Shown here in pieces: positions 18,049 to 25,559 of a stretch of DNA of 31,960 nt. The notes beneath the pieces were generated by a model. The model saw only the letters and a list, made by a program, of their open reading frames with translations. It searched no databases and was not told the origin of the DNA. Every line of letters begins with the position of its first letter. Within the stretch, counting starts at the first letter, position 1. The position numbers were made by a program, and so were the translations under genes. Location of the stretch: positions 1 through 31,960 of IMG/VR virus record IMGVR_UViG_3300008267_001663; one strand, given 5' to 3'. This DNA comes from a virus.

Positions 18049-19576
18049 TATAGGTCCACAGGGACCAACTGGTGCACAAGGTTTTCAAGGAGACCAAGGA
18101 CCAACTGGACCTCAAGGGGTGCAAGGTGATACAGGAGCTCAAGGTGCTACAGGAGCTCAGGGAGTTCAAGGACCGCAGGGATTCCAAGGTGTACAGGGTT
18201 TCCAAGGTACTACGGGGGCACAAGGTGATACTGGACCGCAAGGATTCCAGGGAACTCAAGGCTTCCAGGGTACGCAGGGTGTACAAGGTCCACAGGGTGT
18301 TGGTACAATTACTGGTTCAGGTACAACAGGTACTCTTCCTAAGTTTACAGGTTCTACTGCAATAGGAGATAGTTTATTTACTGATAATGGAACTAATGGT
18401 GGATTTGGAGGAGCAAACTACTCAAGTGGAACAGATGTAAGGAGTTTCAATATTTCAGCTCCACTTTACGCAGGTTTAGGTTTTTGGGTAAACAATGTTT
18501 TGGCTGCAGATATTTTTGGTTATAGTGTTACAGGTAATTTAATTATAAGTGCAGACCCTGGTAATGTATTTGCTAGTTCTAATTTATTATTTAATGTAGA
18601 TGGTACTACAAGACTTACGATAGCATCCTCAGGAGCGGCTACGTTTTCAAATACAACTGCATTAGGTGTAGCGACACAAACTACAGCAGGATTATATAAC
18701 GGAGTAGCTACAAGTGCATCAGGTTCTTCATTCTTTACAAAAACAGGTTCATTAAGCAGTTCTTTTAGTAGTGGATTTGGTGTGGATGGAACATATGCAG
18801 GTGGTTTATCTCTTATTAATTTAAGAGCTATTGGAACAAGAACAGCAGGTGGCTACGCTTCTGCTTTTTCGTTTATACTTGATAATAATGGAGTTGATAG
18901 AACTCATGCTTCATTTAATAGTGATGGAAGTAGTAATTTTTATGGCGATGTAATATTGCCATATAGCAAATCATTAGCATTTAATTCTATATCAAATCAA
19001 TATATAACTGCTGATGCTTCAAATCTTTATTTAGGTACTGCAAATCTTGCAAGACTAACAATATCAACATCAGGAGCAGCTACGTTTAGTTCAGGAATAG
19101 GAATAGGTGGTGCAACTGCAACAACTGGAGGTATTCAATTTCCTGCTACACAAGTAGCAATAGCAAGTGCTAATAATTTAGATGATTACGAGGAAGGAAC
19201 TTGGACTCCTGGAATAAAATTTGCTGCATCTACTGCTGGTATAACTTACTCTGCACAAACAGGTACATATACTAAAATTGGTAGACAAGTTACAGTAAAT
19301 GGTTATTTTGCTTTATCAAATAAAGGTGCAGCAGCAGGTCAAGCAGTTATTACGGGGTTACCTTTTACAATAGCTAATACTGCAGGAAATTATACATCAG
19401 CAACATTGAGATTTAATGTTATAACCTATACAGGAACAGTAATGGGATTGGCAAATGTTAATGATACAACAATAGGGATGGAGCAAATAAGCGTAGCAGG
19501 GGTACTTACAGATGTTACCAATACCAATTTCGCAAACAGTAGTTCAATAGTATTATCACTAACATATTTCGTATAA
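17981..19576 (+). CDS. Tail fibre B, 3' part (shaft end and receptor-binding C-terminus)
   Basis: This frame has no credible start of its own; it is the continuation of fibre B in the +1 frame. It begins with more Gly-X-Gln triplets ([20 protein letters not shown]) and ends the shaft at about base 18300. The link [20 protein letters not shown] is closely similar to the one in fibre A ([20 protein letters not shown]). Beta-rich repeats follow ([31 protein letters not shown]), and then a C-terminal domain ([45 protein letters not shown]) of a type common at the tips of phage fibres, which lacks the S74 catalytic pattern. The tip therefore differs from that of fibre A. Confidence 0.7.
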   Translation, partial: GAQGFQGTQGFQGAQGTQGFQGDIGPQGPTGAQGFQGDQGPTGPQGVQGDTGAQGATGAQGVQGPQGFQGVQGFQGTTGAQGDTGPQGFQGTQGFQGTQGVQGPQGVGTITGSGTTGTLPKFTGSTAIGDSLFTDNGTNGGFGGANYSSGTDVRSFNISAPLYAGLGFWVNNVLAADIFGYSVTGNLIISADPGNVFASSNLLFNVDGTTRLTIASSGAATFSNTTALGVATQTTAGLYNGVATSASGSSFFTKTGSLSSSFSSGFGVDGTYAGGLSLINLRAIGTRTAGGYASAFSFILDNNGVDRTHASFNSDGSSNFYGDVILPYSKSLAFNSISNQYITADASNLYLGTANLARLTISTSGAATFSSGIGIGGATATTGGIQFPATQVAIASANNLDDYEEGTWTPGIKFAASTAGITYSAQTGTYTKIGRQVTVNGYFALSNKGAAAGQAVITGLPFTIANTAGNYTSATLRFNVITYTGTVMGLANVNDTTIGMEQISVAGVLTDVTNTNFANSSSIVLSLTYFV

Positions 19577-19578
19577 TC

Positions 19579-19854
19579 ATGGCAATCACAGAAAAAAACA
19601 TTATAGATGTAATTGAAGTTTTAGAAAACAACACCATTCAAATTCGTAATGCAAACATCATTGAAAAAGATGGAGTTGAAATTGCAAAAACTTATCATAG
19701 GCACGTTATAAATCCTTTAGATGATATAACTAACGAAAATGCAAAAGTTCAAATAATAGCTAATGCTTTATGGACAGAAGAAGTAGTTAATAATTACAAA
19801 GCATTGATTTCAATAAAGGTTGAACCGATTATTGAAGTTGATTCAGAAATATAA
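19579..19854 (+). CDS. Small fibre-associated protein (91 aa)
   Basis: It starts 2 bases after fibre B. Residues 4-45 (IDVIEVLENNTIQIRNANII, then EKDGVEIAKTYHRHVINP) follow a pattern I associate with short proteins encoded right behind phage fibre genes: I-x-V-x-V-L-E-x-x-x-I-Q-[VI]-R, then dG-x-E-I, then [HY]-R-x-V-x-[NP]-P. Such proteins may be fibre chaperones or tip components, but this is inferred from location. The remaining half is helical (IIANALWTEEVVNNYKALIS). There is no membrane helix or enzymatic motif. The stop is followed by a promoter for the next gene. Confidence 0.55.
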   Translation: MAITEKNIIDVIEVLENNTIQIRNANIIEKDGVEIAKTYHRHVINPLDDITNENAKVQIIANALWTEEVVNNYKALISIKVEPIIEVDSEI

Positions 19855-19857
19855 TAA

Positions 19858-19888
19858 TTTGTAATTACCGATTATATTACTATATTTG
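19858..19888 (+). promoter_or_regulatory. Bacteroidota-type promoter before the glycosyltransferase
   Basis: TTTG at 19858-19861, a 19-base spacer and TATATTTG at 19881-19888 reproduce the Bacteroidota consensus TTTG-N19-TAnnTTTG. The predicted transcript start (~19895) gives a short A/T-rich leader to the ATG at 19923. This is the cleanest mRNA promoter in the window and separates the fibre module from the next. Confidence 0.7.
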
Positions 19889-19922
19889 CAAAATATATAT
19901 TTTTTATTAAATAACATTTTTT

Positions 19923-21728
19923 ATGGGGATGCCAGGGTTATTCCACGTTATAACTAGGTGTACTAGGCCAGACAATCTAAAAAAAATTCATAGCTCCTTT
20001 AACGGATACGATAGACTTAAGTGGACTGTTGTATTCGATGGGAGCTGTTTAGCTGAAATAGAATTAGAACTACTTGGATGGCTAACTAAGGTAGGTGCAA
20101 GCTATAGAATATTTTATAGTAAAAAGGGCTCATACCTGTACCCTGAGATGAATAAGGTTATAAGCTCAAATAAAGGCTTGTGGACCATTCTTATTGACGA
20201 TGACAATATAGTTCACCCAGATTATTTTAGTTCGTTAGAGAGCTTAATACAGGGCAACACGACCTCAAATATATTCGTCTACAATCAGGTGTTAGAGGAT
20301 GACTCTATTAGACTGTGCTCACCAGAGAATACAGTAGTTGGAGGTATAGACTTAGCTCAGTTTACTTTTCATACAGAGGTAATGAATCTTACTTCATTTA
20401 AAGCAGGTTACTGTGGTGATGGTGAGTTTATAGAGGAGCTATACAAGAGGGTCCCAGAAGACTTTATGTTTATAGACAAGGAGCTATGCTACTATAACTA
20501 CCTTGATAGACCAGATCAGGTAGTAAAAAAAAACTCTAGTTCATCCCCCTCAGTCCCAAAGGTTCTTTGTAAGGGAGGTAGGCATTTAAGTGAGCTACAT
20601 TCTGCATCTCATCTAGGTTACGAGGATACATCCTTGAGGTTGGTAGACTCACTACAGGATGACCCAGACTCTATTGTAACAATAGGAAGGAAGGGTATTT
20701 ATTACGATTTTTTATGCTCAAAGCCAGCAGAATTAAGAAAGAGGTGGATACACTTAGACAAGGGCGACAAGAACTTAGGAGAGATAGCTTATAATGTAGC
20801 TATGAATTCTATATTAGATGTACACAGGCCAACCATATCCTACTTTACATCTGCATACAAGACAAAGGATAAGCTATGGATTGCATACAATTCACTCTAT
20901 AGTCAAACGTCACATGACTGGGAATGGGTTATAGTAAACGACTCTCCTAACTGTGCAGTAACAAGAAACATTCTTAACGAGATATCTGCATTAGACTACA
21001 GGGTTAAGGTCCACGAGTTTAAGAAGAAGTCTGGTGGTGTTATAGGTGAGGCTAAGTACAGGGCAGCATCGTTATGCTCTGGTGAGATACTGGCCGAGCT
21101 TGACCACGATGATGAGCTAAATGCAAACTGTACAGACTACTTAATACAGGCATCAACTGCTCACCCAGAGGTAGGATTCTTTTACACTGACTGCATAGAG
21201 ACAGATGAGTACGGTAACTCAATGACCTATGAGGATGGTTTCTCATTTAGTTACGGTAAGTATGAAACTCAGTTACATAAAGGCAGAGAGGTAAGTGTAG
21301 CCATTGCATCTCCTATTAACCCTAAAACTATACGTCACATTGTAGGGGTTCCTAACCACATCAGGGCTTGGAGGCGATCATTTTATCACAGTATAGGAGG
21401 TCACAACAGAAGGCTTGCCATAGCAGATGACTACGAGTTGGTTGTACGCTCATTTTTAAATACAGAATTTTGTCATATTAAAGCATTAGGTTATGATCAA
21501 AAAATATACAATAATCAATCTGGTCAGAACACTCACAATGCTACCAGGGGAGACATTCAACGTAGGGTTCGCACTATTATGTACTTCTATAACGAACTAA
21601 TAGCAAACAGGTTCAAAGAGATAGGATACAACGACTGGGCATACGAGTCTAATAAAAATAATCCATTGGCAGTAGAAAGTTTATTCGATGGATATAATTA
21701 CTCAAAAGAGTTTACTCCTGTAAAATAG
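19923..21728 (+). CDS. Two-domain glycosyltransferase (601 aa)
   Basis: The N-terminal part (1-~200) has a GT-A-like core with LWTILIDDDNIVHPDYFSSL, DDDN at 92-95 serving as the metal/nucleotide-sugar site. The C-terminal part (~303-560) is a family-2 glycosyltransferase: ISYFTSAYKTKDKLWIAYNS; EWVIVNDSPN (~335-343); GEAKYRAASLCSGEILAELD; DHDDE (394-398); and ADDYELVVRS for the acceptor side. So the gene encodes two catalytic modules joined by a ~100-residue linker. It has its own promoter, directly after the fibre genes. Likely targets are a fibre or virion protein, or a host surface glycan; DNA is less likely because the TAGT-type gene at 26047 covers that role. A start at 19929 is also possible. 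Codon use is slightly less A/T-biased than in the fibre genes. Confidence 0.75.
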   Translation: MGMPGLFHVITRCTRPDNLKKIHSSFNGYDRLKWTVVFDGSCLAEIELELLGWLTKVGASYRIFYSKKGSYLYPEMNKVISSNKGLWTILIDDDNIVHPDYFSSLESLIQGNTTSNIFVYNQVLEDDSIRLCSPENTVVGGIDLAQFTFHTEVMNLTSFKAGYCGDGEFIEELYKRVPEDFMFIDKELCYYNYLDRPDQVVKKNSSSSPSVPKVLCKGGRHLSELHSASHLGYEDTSLRLVDSLQDDPDSIVTIGRKGIYYDFLCSKPAELRKRWIHLDKGDKNLGEIAYNVAMNSILDVHRPTISYFTSAYKTKDKLWIAYNSLYSQTSHDWEWVIVNDSPNCAVTRNILNEISALDYRVKVHEFKKKSGGVIGEAKYRAASLCSGEILAELDHDDELNANCTDYLIQASTAHPEVGFFYTDCIETDEYGNSMTYEDGFSFSYGKYETQLHKGREVSVAIASPINPKTIRHIVGVPNHIRAWRRSFYHSIGGHNRRLAIADDYELVVRSFLNTEFCHIKALGYDQKIYNNQSGQNTHNATRGDIQRRVRTIMYFYNELIANRFKEIGYNDWAYESNKNNPLAVESLFDGYNYSKEFTPVK

Positions 21729-21773
21729 TTTCTATTATTTTTATATTTTTGTAGCATAAACTATAATTATGTT

Positions 21774-22070
21774 ATGAGCTCTGAAATACTGTTACAAGCT
21801 ATTATATTGGTAATATCCAATGCGGCAACAGCATGGTTTACTAATTCAGCAACAAAGAAGAAGCACTCAGCAGAGGCAGCAAGTTATATTTCAGACGCAT
21901 ACAAATCACTAGTGGAAGACTTACAGGATCAAATAACTATAATGAAGAGCGAGATAGACGATCTTAAGTCTAAATTGACGGCTATGGCAGCCAGAGAAGC
22001 TGATTTATCTTTAAAGGTCAAGAAACTGGAGACCGAAAACTTAGTTCTAAAGCGAGATAAATCGAATTAA
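21774..22070 (+). CDS. Membrane-anchored coiled-coil protein, possible spanin (98 aa)
   Basis: An N-terminal hydrophobic helix (EILLQAIILVISNAATAWF) is followed by a cytoplasmic-like basic patch (TKKKH) and a long heptad region (LVEDLQDQITIMKSEIDDLK; VKKLETENLVLKRDKSN). That is the topology of inner-membrane spanins and of phage small anchored coiled coils. It lies beside a second such gene and far from the holin-like gene (13944), so a spanin role is inferred. There is a TAnnTTTG-like box (TATTTTTG, 21744-21751) 22 bases before the start, without a -33 element. A lipoprotein lipobox is not visible. Confidence 0.45.
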   Translation: MSSEILLQAIILVISNAATAWFTNSATKKKHSAEAASYISDAYKSLVEDLQDQITIMKSEIDDLKSKLTAMAAREADLSLKVKKLETENLVLKRDKSN

Positions 22071-22103
22071 ATTTGTTTTTATAACAAATGCTCCATATCT
22101 TAG
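22068..22103 (+). promoter_or_regulatory. Promoter-like boxes over a 7-bp inverted repeat
   Basis: A TTTG at 22072-22075 and TATCTTAG at 22096-22103 (20-base spacer) nearly match the Bacteroidota consensus; only one base of the -7 box differs. The -33 element sits within an inverted repeat (ATTTGTT at 22071-22077 and AACAAAT at 22083-22089, loop TTTAT). The repeat could be an operator or a weak transcription stop. The predicted transcript start (~22110) precedes the ATG at 22131. Confidence 0.45.
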
Positions 22104-22130
22104 CTTCTAAATAAACACATATATAATATT

Positions 22131-22760
22131 ATGAAACAGTGGCTATATTGGATTGGAAGTGCTTTATTAATCTCTTTTATAATCATTTATATTTCTTCCC
22201 TATCAAAAGAAAACGTATCTAATAAGACAGAGTTAGAGCTATTCTATGACCTACAAGACACCATCAGATACTACAAGAATAAGGATGGTTCCACTACAGC
22301 TCAAATAAAGCTCTTAGAGGCAGACAAGAAGTCTTTAGCTAAGGTGTTAGCACTTAAGAACAAAAGTCTCTCAGATCTTCTTAAAAGTGGCTCTACGACA
22401 GCGACAGTATTTAACACCCTTACAGTGTACGACACAGTAACCAATGTGAGGTTAGACACAGTTAATTCCAAGCCAAGCTTCAAGGACCAAACAAAAGACG
22501 AGTGGATTGAGCTCAACATCGAACTAAAGAATGATAGTTTGTACAAATCTATAGTCCTACGTGACTCACTTAGTGTATCATTTAAAAAGGTATCACAGGG
22601 TTTCCTTAAGAGAAAGAAGTCTGTCGTTGAAGTGAAGAATTATAATCCTTATGTAAAAATAAATAACCTTCAATCGTTTGACGTTAAAGAGAAGCGAGTG
22701 AATCTATTGTTCCCTGGTATTGTTATTGGGGCAGTAGGTACATTGATTCTTTTAAAGTAG
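22131..22760 (+). CDS. Membrane protein with N- and C-terminal helices (209 aa)
   Basis: Residues 4-22 (WLYWIGSALLISFIIIYIS) form a membrane anchor, and the last ~18 residues (LLFPGIVIGAVGTLILL) form a second hydrophobic helix. Between them lies a charged helical region (AQIKLLEADKKSLAKVLALK) and a more beta-like part (TVFNTLTVYDTVTNVRLDTV). This layout recurs in Bacteroidota phages and prophages as a protein of unknown function; a two-anchor spanin-like role in lysis is possible. It is located 1 base before the endonuclease gene and after a near-consensus promoter, so it may head the DNA-metabolism operon. Confidence 0.5.
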   Translation: MKQWLYWIGSALLISFIIIYISSLSKENVSNKTELELFYDLQDTIRYYKNKDGSTTAQIKLLEADKKSLAKVLALKNKSLSDLLKSGSTTATVFNTLTVYDTVTNVRLDTVNSKPSFKDQTKDEWIELNIELKNDSLYKSIVLRDSLSVSFKKVSQGFLKRKKSVVEVKNYNPYVKINNLQSFDVKEKRVNLLFPGIVIGAVGTLILLK

Positions 22761-22761
22761 T

Positions 22762-23166
22762 ATGGCCAAGGTAATAAGAAAGAGTAGGAGAGTTCTCAAA
22801 AAGAAAACCTTTAGGTCTGGTTTAGAGGATATCACGGCTCTACATATCAAGAGTAGGGGAGCTAAGGTCCTATACGAAACATCTAAAATAAAGTACACTA
22901 TCCCCCAAAGCGATCACGTCTATACCCCAGACTTCATACTACCCAATGGTATCATCGTAGAGACCAAGGGTAGGTTTATGATTGAAGACAGAAAGAAGCA
23001 CTTGTTAATACGTGCTCAACACCCAGATAAAGATATACGATTTGTGTTTACAAGGTCAGCTACTAAGCTATACAAGGGGGCTAAGACTACGTATTCCGAC
23101 TGGTGCATTAAGCATAACTTTAAGTTTGCAGATAAAAAAATACCTGATTCTTGGTTCAATGAGTAA
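22762..23166 (+). CDS. T7-type endonuclease I (Holliday-junction resolvase, 134 aa)
   Basis: The match to T7 gp3 is clear from sequence: SGLED (Glu22), HVYTPDFILPNGIIVETKGR (Asp57, Glu67, Lys69), DRKKHLLIRAQHPDKDIRFV, then KLYKGAKTTYSDWC and FADKKIP near the end. By position Glu22, Asp57, Glu67 and Lys69 correspond to T7 Glu20, Asp55, Glu65 and Lys67, the metal-binding catalytic set of the PD-(D/E)XK fold. The length is close to T7's 149 residues, with a shorter N-terminus. It would resolve branched phage DNA before packaging and may degrade host DNA. The start ATG follows the previous stop by one base, and the end overlaps the next gene by 8 bases. Confidence 0.93.
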   Translation: MAKVIRKSRRVLKKKTFRSGLEDITALHIKSRGAKVLYETSKIKYTIPQSDHVYTPDFILPNGIIVETKGRFMIEDRKKHLLIRAQHPDKDIRFVFTRSATKLYKGAKTTYSDWCIKHNFKFADKKIPDSWFNE

Positions 23167-23395
23167 CAGAAGAAAGAAACTTCCTAAGTATAGGGTCCCT
23201 GATGATGAGGATTTAAGTATGTTAATATATCTAAATGCTAATGGAGACCTTATGCATATGTTATTTAATCTGCCTATATCTGGAGTATTTGAGTGGGAAA
23301 ACAATGATGGCCCTCAACAAGATTTTTTTGTAGAGTTTAGATTTGAGGATGGTGACGATGATGATAATGATGAATACGATGATGAATACTTTTAA
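23159..23395 (+). CDS. Small acidic protein (78 aa)
   Basis: The start at 23159 is chosen because it overlaps the endonuclease stop and gives a sensible N-terminus (MSNRRKKLPKYRVPDDEDLS); a longer frame from 23012 would read almost entirely within the endonuclease gene. The N-terminus is basic, the middle is mixed (MLIYLNANGDLMHMLFNLPI), and the last ~20 residues are almost purely acidic (FEDGDDDDNDEYDDEYF). An acidic tail of this kind could mimic DNA or modulate the neighbouring nuclease. I do not recognise the family; the idea of a nuclease partner rests on gene overlap and charge only. Confidence 0.5.
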   Translation: MSNRRKKLPKYRVPDDEDLSMLIYLNANGDLMHMLFNLPISGVFEWENNDGPQQDFFVEFRFEDGDDDDNDEYDDEYF

Positions 23396-23413
23396 TAACT
23401 AAATAAAAAGATT

Positions 23414-24703
23414 ATGCAAGAATTTAATACTGAAAAAGCTTTAGCGTATTATTCGCAAGAGCAAAACATTACTGATGCTTGTAGAAGGCATTGTTTTGAA
23501 TTAGGTATAGAGTACTCTGAAAAGTATAGAAACAGACTTAGTAGGCTAATAAGGAGTGGAAGAGTTGACTTAGACATTGAGAATGAAACTGTTACAGGAA
23601 GCAATAACTACTCTAACGATAAAGAAAAGATTCATAATGGTTTTAATGCAATAGGTGATGATGGTCAGTTAATGAATATTGAATCTTATTGTAAGCACTA
23701 CGGATTAGATGTAAGTAAGATTAGAAGTTATAAGTTAATAAGCCATTCTGGCATACCTTTTTACAATATAGTTTTCTATACGCCAGATGAGGAAATTATA
23801 TTTGACATTGATAAGAACCTAGATGAAATAATTCAAAAGTATATAAATCCTATTGTTTCTTCTGTTAGTAAAAATGATACTACATCTAATGATGATTGGT
23901 TTGATAGGTTAGTTTATACTGACGTTCATATAAACATGAATGTAAATGGAAAGGATGGAGATGCTTTGTATGATGGAAAGTGGGATGAACAAGATGTTTT
24001 AAGTCGCTTAGATTTAATGATACAACACGTGAAGACTTATCATAAATCAAAAACCTTGGTTATATCTGATCTTGGTGATTACCTAGATGGTTTAGGTGCA
24101 CAAACAACTAGAAAGGGTCATGAACTACCACAGAATACAAATGATAAGGAAGCTTTTGAATTAGCCTTGAAGTTTAAAATAAAGTTAGTAGATAGCTTAG
24201 TTGATGACTATGATGAAATAATTTGCAATGATATTACAAATGATAATCACTCTGGTTTGTTTTCTTACTTCGTATCGTCTGCTGTAAGTAAAATATTAAC
24301 AGAAAGGTATAATGGTAAGGTAAAAATAAATACACTTAAAAAATTTATTAATCATTTTACAATTGGGAAACATACATTTGTAGAGATGCACGGTAAGGAT
24401 ATAGGTGAGATGAAGTTTGGTTTTAAGCCTAAATTAGATGCTATACAAGCCGATAAGTTAGATCACTACTGTAAACAATATAATCTATACAACGGTAACT
24501 TTATAGAAGTATCTAAGGGCGATAGTCATCAGGCCATATATGATGATGCGACAAGCAATGATTTTAGTTATTACAACTACCCTGCATTTTCTCCACCAAG
24601 TAATTGGGTAAAGACAAACTTCGGTAACTCGAGATCTGGCTTCAACTTCTTTAATATCAAGAAGGATGATAATATAAAAATATCAATACCGTATTGGTTT
24701 TAA
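23414..24703 (+). CDS. Metallophosphoesterase with N-terminal HTH-like segment (429 aa)
   Basis: Residues ~1-50 (LAYYSQEQNITDACRRHCFE, then RNRLSRLIRSGRVDL) look like a helix-turn-helix-type DNA-binding segment. The C-terminal part has the order of motifs of calcineurin-like phosphoesterases: YTDVHINMN (Asp170, His172), SDLGDYLDG (Asp222, Asp225), TNDNHSG (Asn278, His279), VEMHGKD (His326) and KGDSHQA (His372). The spacing around the third motif is atypical. It probably acts on nucleic acid or nucleotides, as an exonuclease subunit or phosphatase. I recall relatives in Bacteroidota phages near replication genes; the substrate is unknown. A strong hairpin terminator follows at 24812. Confidence 0.65.
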   Translation: MQEFNTEKALAYYSQEQNITDACRRHCFELGIEYSEKYRNRLSRLIRSGRVDLDIENETVTGSNNYSNDKEKIHNGFNAIGDDGQLMNIESYCKHYGLDVSKIRSYKLISHSGIPFYNIVFYTPDEEIIFDIDKNLDEIIQKYINPIVSSVSKNDTTSNDDWFDRLVYTDVHINMNVNGKDGDALYDGKWDEQDVLSRLDLMIQHVKTYHKSKTLVISDLGDYLDGLGAQTTRKGHELPQNTNDKEAFELALKFKIKLVDSLVDDYDEIICNDITNDNHSGLFSYFVSSAVSKILTERYNGKVKINTLKKFINHFTIGKHTFVEMHGKDIGEMKFGFKPKLDAIQADKLDHYCKQYNLYNGNFIEVSKGDSHQAIYDDATSNDFSYYNYPAFSPPSNWVKTNFGNSRSGFNFFNIKKDDNIKISIPYWF

Positions 24704-24772
24704 ATAAAATATCGTTACTTAGAATCATTCTAAATTGTAAATAAATTTCGTAGTGTCAACTACATTACATAC

Positions 24773-24788
24773 ATTTACCGATGTAAAT
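24773..24788 (+). terminator. Weak hairpin with T run behind the phosphoesterase
   Basis: ATTTAC (24773-24778) and GTAAAT (24783-24788) pair over a 4-base loop and are followed by TTTTTC. The stem is A/T-rich, so efficiency would be low. It precedes a second, stronger hairpin. Confidence 0.35.
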
Positions 24789-24811
24789 TTTTCATGTACT
24801 TAGTTTGTAAT

Positions 24812-24855
24812 GGGCGAGTGGGTTTAGTAGTGTTTACCTCTCGCCCTTATTTTCT
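24812..24855 (+). terminator. Likely intrinsic terminator (GGGCGAG / CTCGCCC)
   Basis: A 7-bp G/C-rich stem, GGGCGAG (24812-24818) and CTCGCCC (24840-24846), encloses a 21-base loop and is followed by TTATTTTCT. In such an A/T-rich sequence this block stands out. It would end transcription from the 22131-24703 unit. It lies just before a gene that has no ordinary start codon, so a regulatory (attenuator-like) role is also possible. Confidence 0.55.
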
Positions 24856-24926
24856 AATCTAACCCCAACAAATCTATAGATAACCAACAAGAATTAGAAA
24901 GTAGATGGTATGAAGCAAAAGAACAT

Positions 24927-25280
24927 TTGATTTTTAAAACAGATGGTAATAAAAGAGTATTTGAAACTGGTAGTCAAAGAGACAACGACACCAACAAGTC
25001 ATTACCTAACCACCTTGATGCATATGTACGTATGAGGTATGGTTACCTACTTAGGCATGGAGCTAATCACTACGATAAGGGTAACTGGAGAAAGGGCCAA
25101 CCTACTGAGGCTGCGTTAGAGAGTCTTCATAGGCACTTAGCTAAGTTTGAGATTAACTACTACAATGGTGTTGAGCAGGACGAGGATCACTTGTCTGCTA
25201 TTATCTTTGGTGTACAGCTCATCATGAAGAACGAAGAGAAAGAGGGTATTAATGTAGATCATTACTATAAGCCTATTTAA
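24927..25280 (+). CDS. dATP/dGTP diphosphohydrolase N-domain-like protein (~117 aa)
   Basis: The segment FETGSQRDND, then RMRYGYLLRHGANHYDKGNW, RKGQPTEAALESLHRHLAKF and DEDHLSAIIFGVQLIMKNEE follows the phage family in which 'ETG..RD..', 'GA.KYG..NW.KG', 'S..RH...F' and 'DEDHL.A...N' recur (called dATP/dGTP diphosphohydrolase or DUF5664). The RH...F and DEDHL acidic/histidine set is probably catalytic. There is no ATG in frame: the coding-like frame continues upstream without a stop to 24858 (… QELESRWYEAKEHLIF), and TTG at 24927 is the only common alternative start. So either a TTG start or an upstream non-ATG start is used. It might deplete or shape the dNTP pool. Confidence 0.6.
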   Translation: MIFKTDGNKRVFETGSQRDNDTNKSLPNHLDAYVRMRYGYLLRHGANHYDKGNWRKGQPTEAALESLHRHLAKFEINYYNGVEQDEDHLSAIIFGVQLIMKNEEKEGINVDHYYKPI

Positions 25281-25291
25281 CGTAACGCAAA

Positions 25292-25394
25292 TATGAGAAG
25301 TGGGGAATGTTACACGCAATCCGTGAAAGTTGACGAACAAGTAACGCTCTTGGGTGGTATCCAAGTTCATTTGCAGCCCGCCCCATTTCTTATA
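25292..25394 (+). ncRNA. Putative structured RNA element
   Basis: A 14-bp stem (25292-25305 with 25381-25394, including two G-U pairs and a GGGG/CCCC core) closes a region containing two more helices: GTTAC (25309-25313) with GTAAC (25341-25345), which can hold a CACG/CGTG hairpin with loop CAATC, and CTTGG (25349-25353) with CCAAG (25361-25365). Such nested complementarity in a non-coding gap of an A/T-rich phage suggests a folded RNA, a riboswitch-like leader or a DNA cruciform. No known class (tRNA, hammerhead, preQ1) fits what I can read. Strand is inferred from the direction of the genes. Confidence 0.45.
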
Positions 25395-25413
25395 ATGTTA
25401 CAAAACTATATGC

Positions 25414-25514
25414 AATTCGGTATAAATACGAATTAAAGTGTAATATAATACACAAAAGCATATAATTTTGTTGGATATAAGCTACATTACACTCAAAAGT
25501 GCTACTTAATGCAC
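25414..25514. repeat. Cluster of short inverted repeats before 25560 gene
   Basis: Three inverted repeats lie close together: AATTCG (25414-25419) with CGAATT (25429-25434), GTGTA with TACAC (about 25438-25453), and GTGC with GCAC (about 25500-25515). A TAnnTTTG box (TAATTTTG, 25463-25470) lies among them without a -33 partner. Dyad-rich A/T DNA between the nucleotide-metabolism and replication genes could be an origin, operator region or promoter for the 25560 gene. Confidence 0.35.
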
Positions 25515-25559
25515 AATGAAAAGTCTTTAATATGCACAATACAATTAAAATATAAAATT

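Noticed and set aside
18072-18365. A + strand frame starting [11 protein letters not shown] in the fibre B shaft
   Set aside because: This is the third frame of the same collagen repeats and has the same artificial composition.
14741-19576. Diversity-generating retroelement acting on the fibres
   Set aside because: No reverse transcriptase or template/variable repeat pair with A-specific differences is visible in the window.
23012-23158. Extension of the acidic protein to an upstream start
   Set aside because: The extension lies in another frame of the endonuclease I gene; ATG 23159 overlaps the nuclease stop in the usual phage way.
25292-25394. The structured element as a tRNA, tmRNA or hammerhead ribozyme
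   Set aside because: The 14-bp stem could look like an acceptor arm, but no D-arm, anticodon arm or T-loop fits, and the hammerhead core (CTGATGA, GAAA) is missing.
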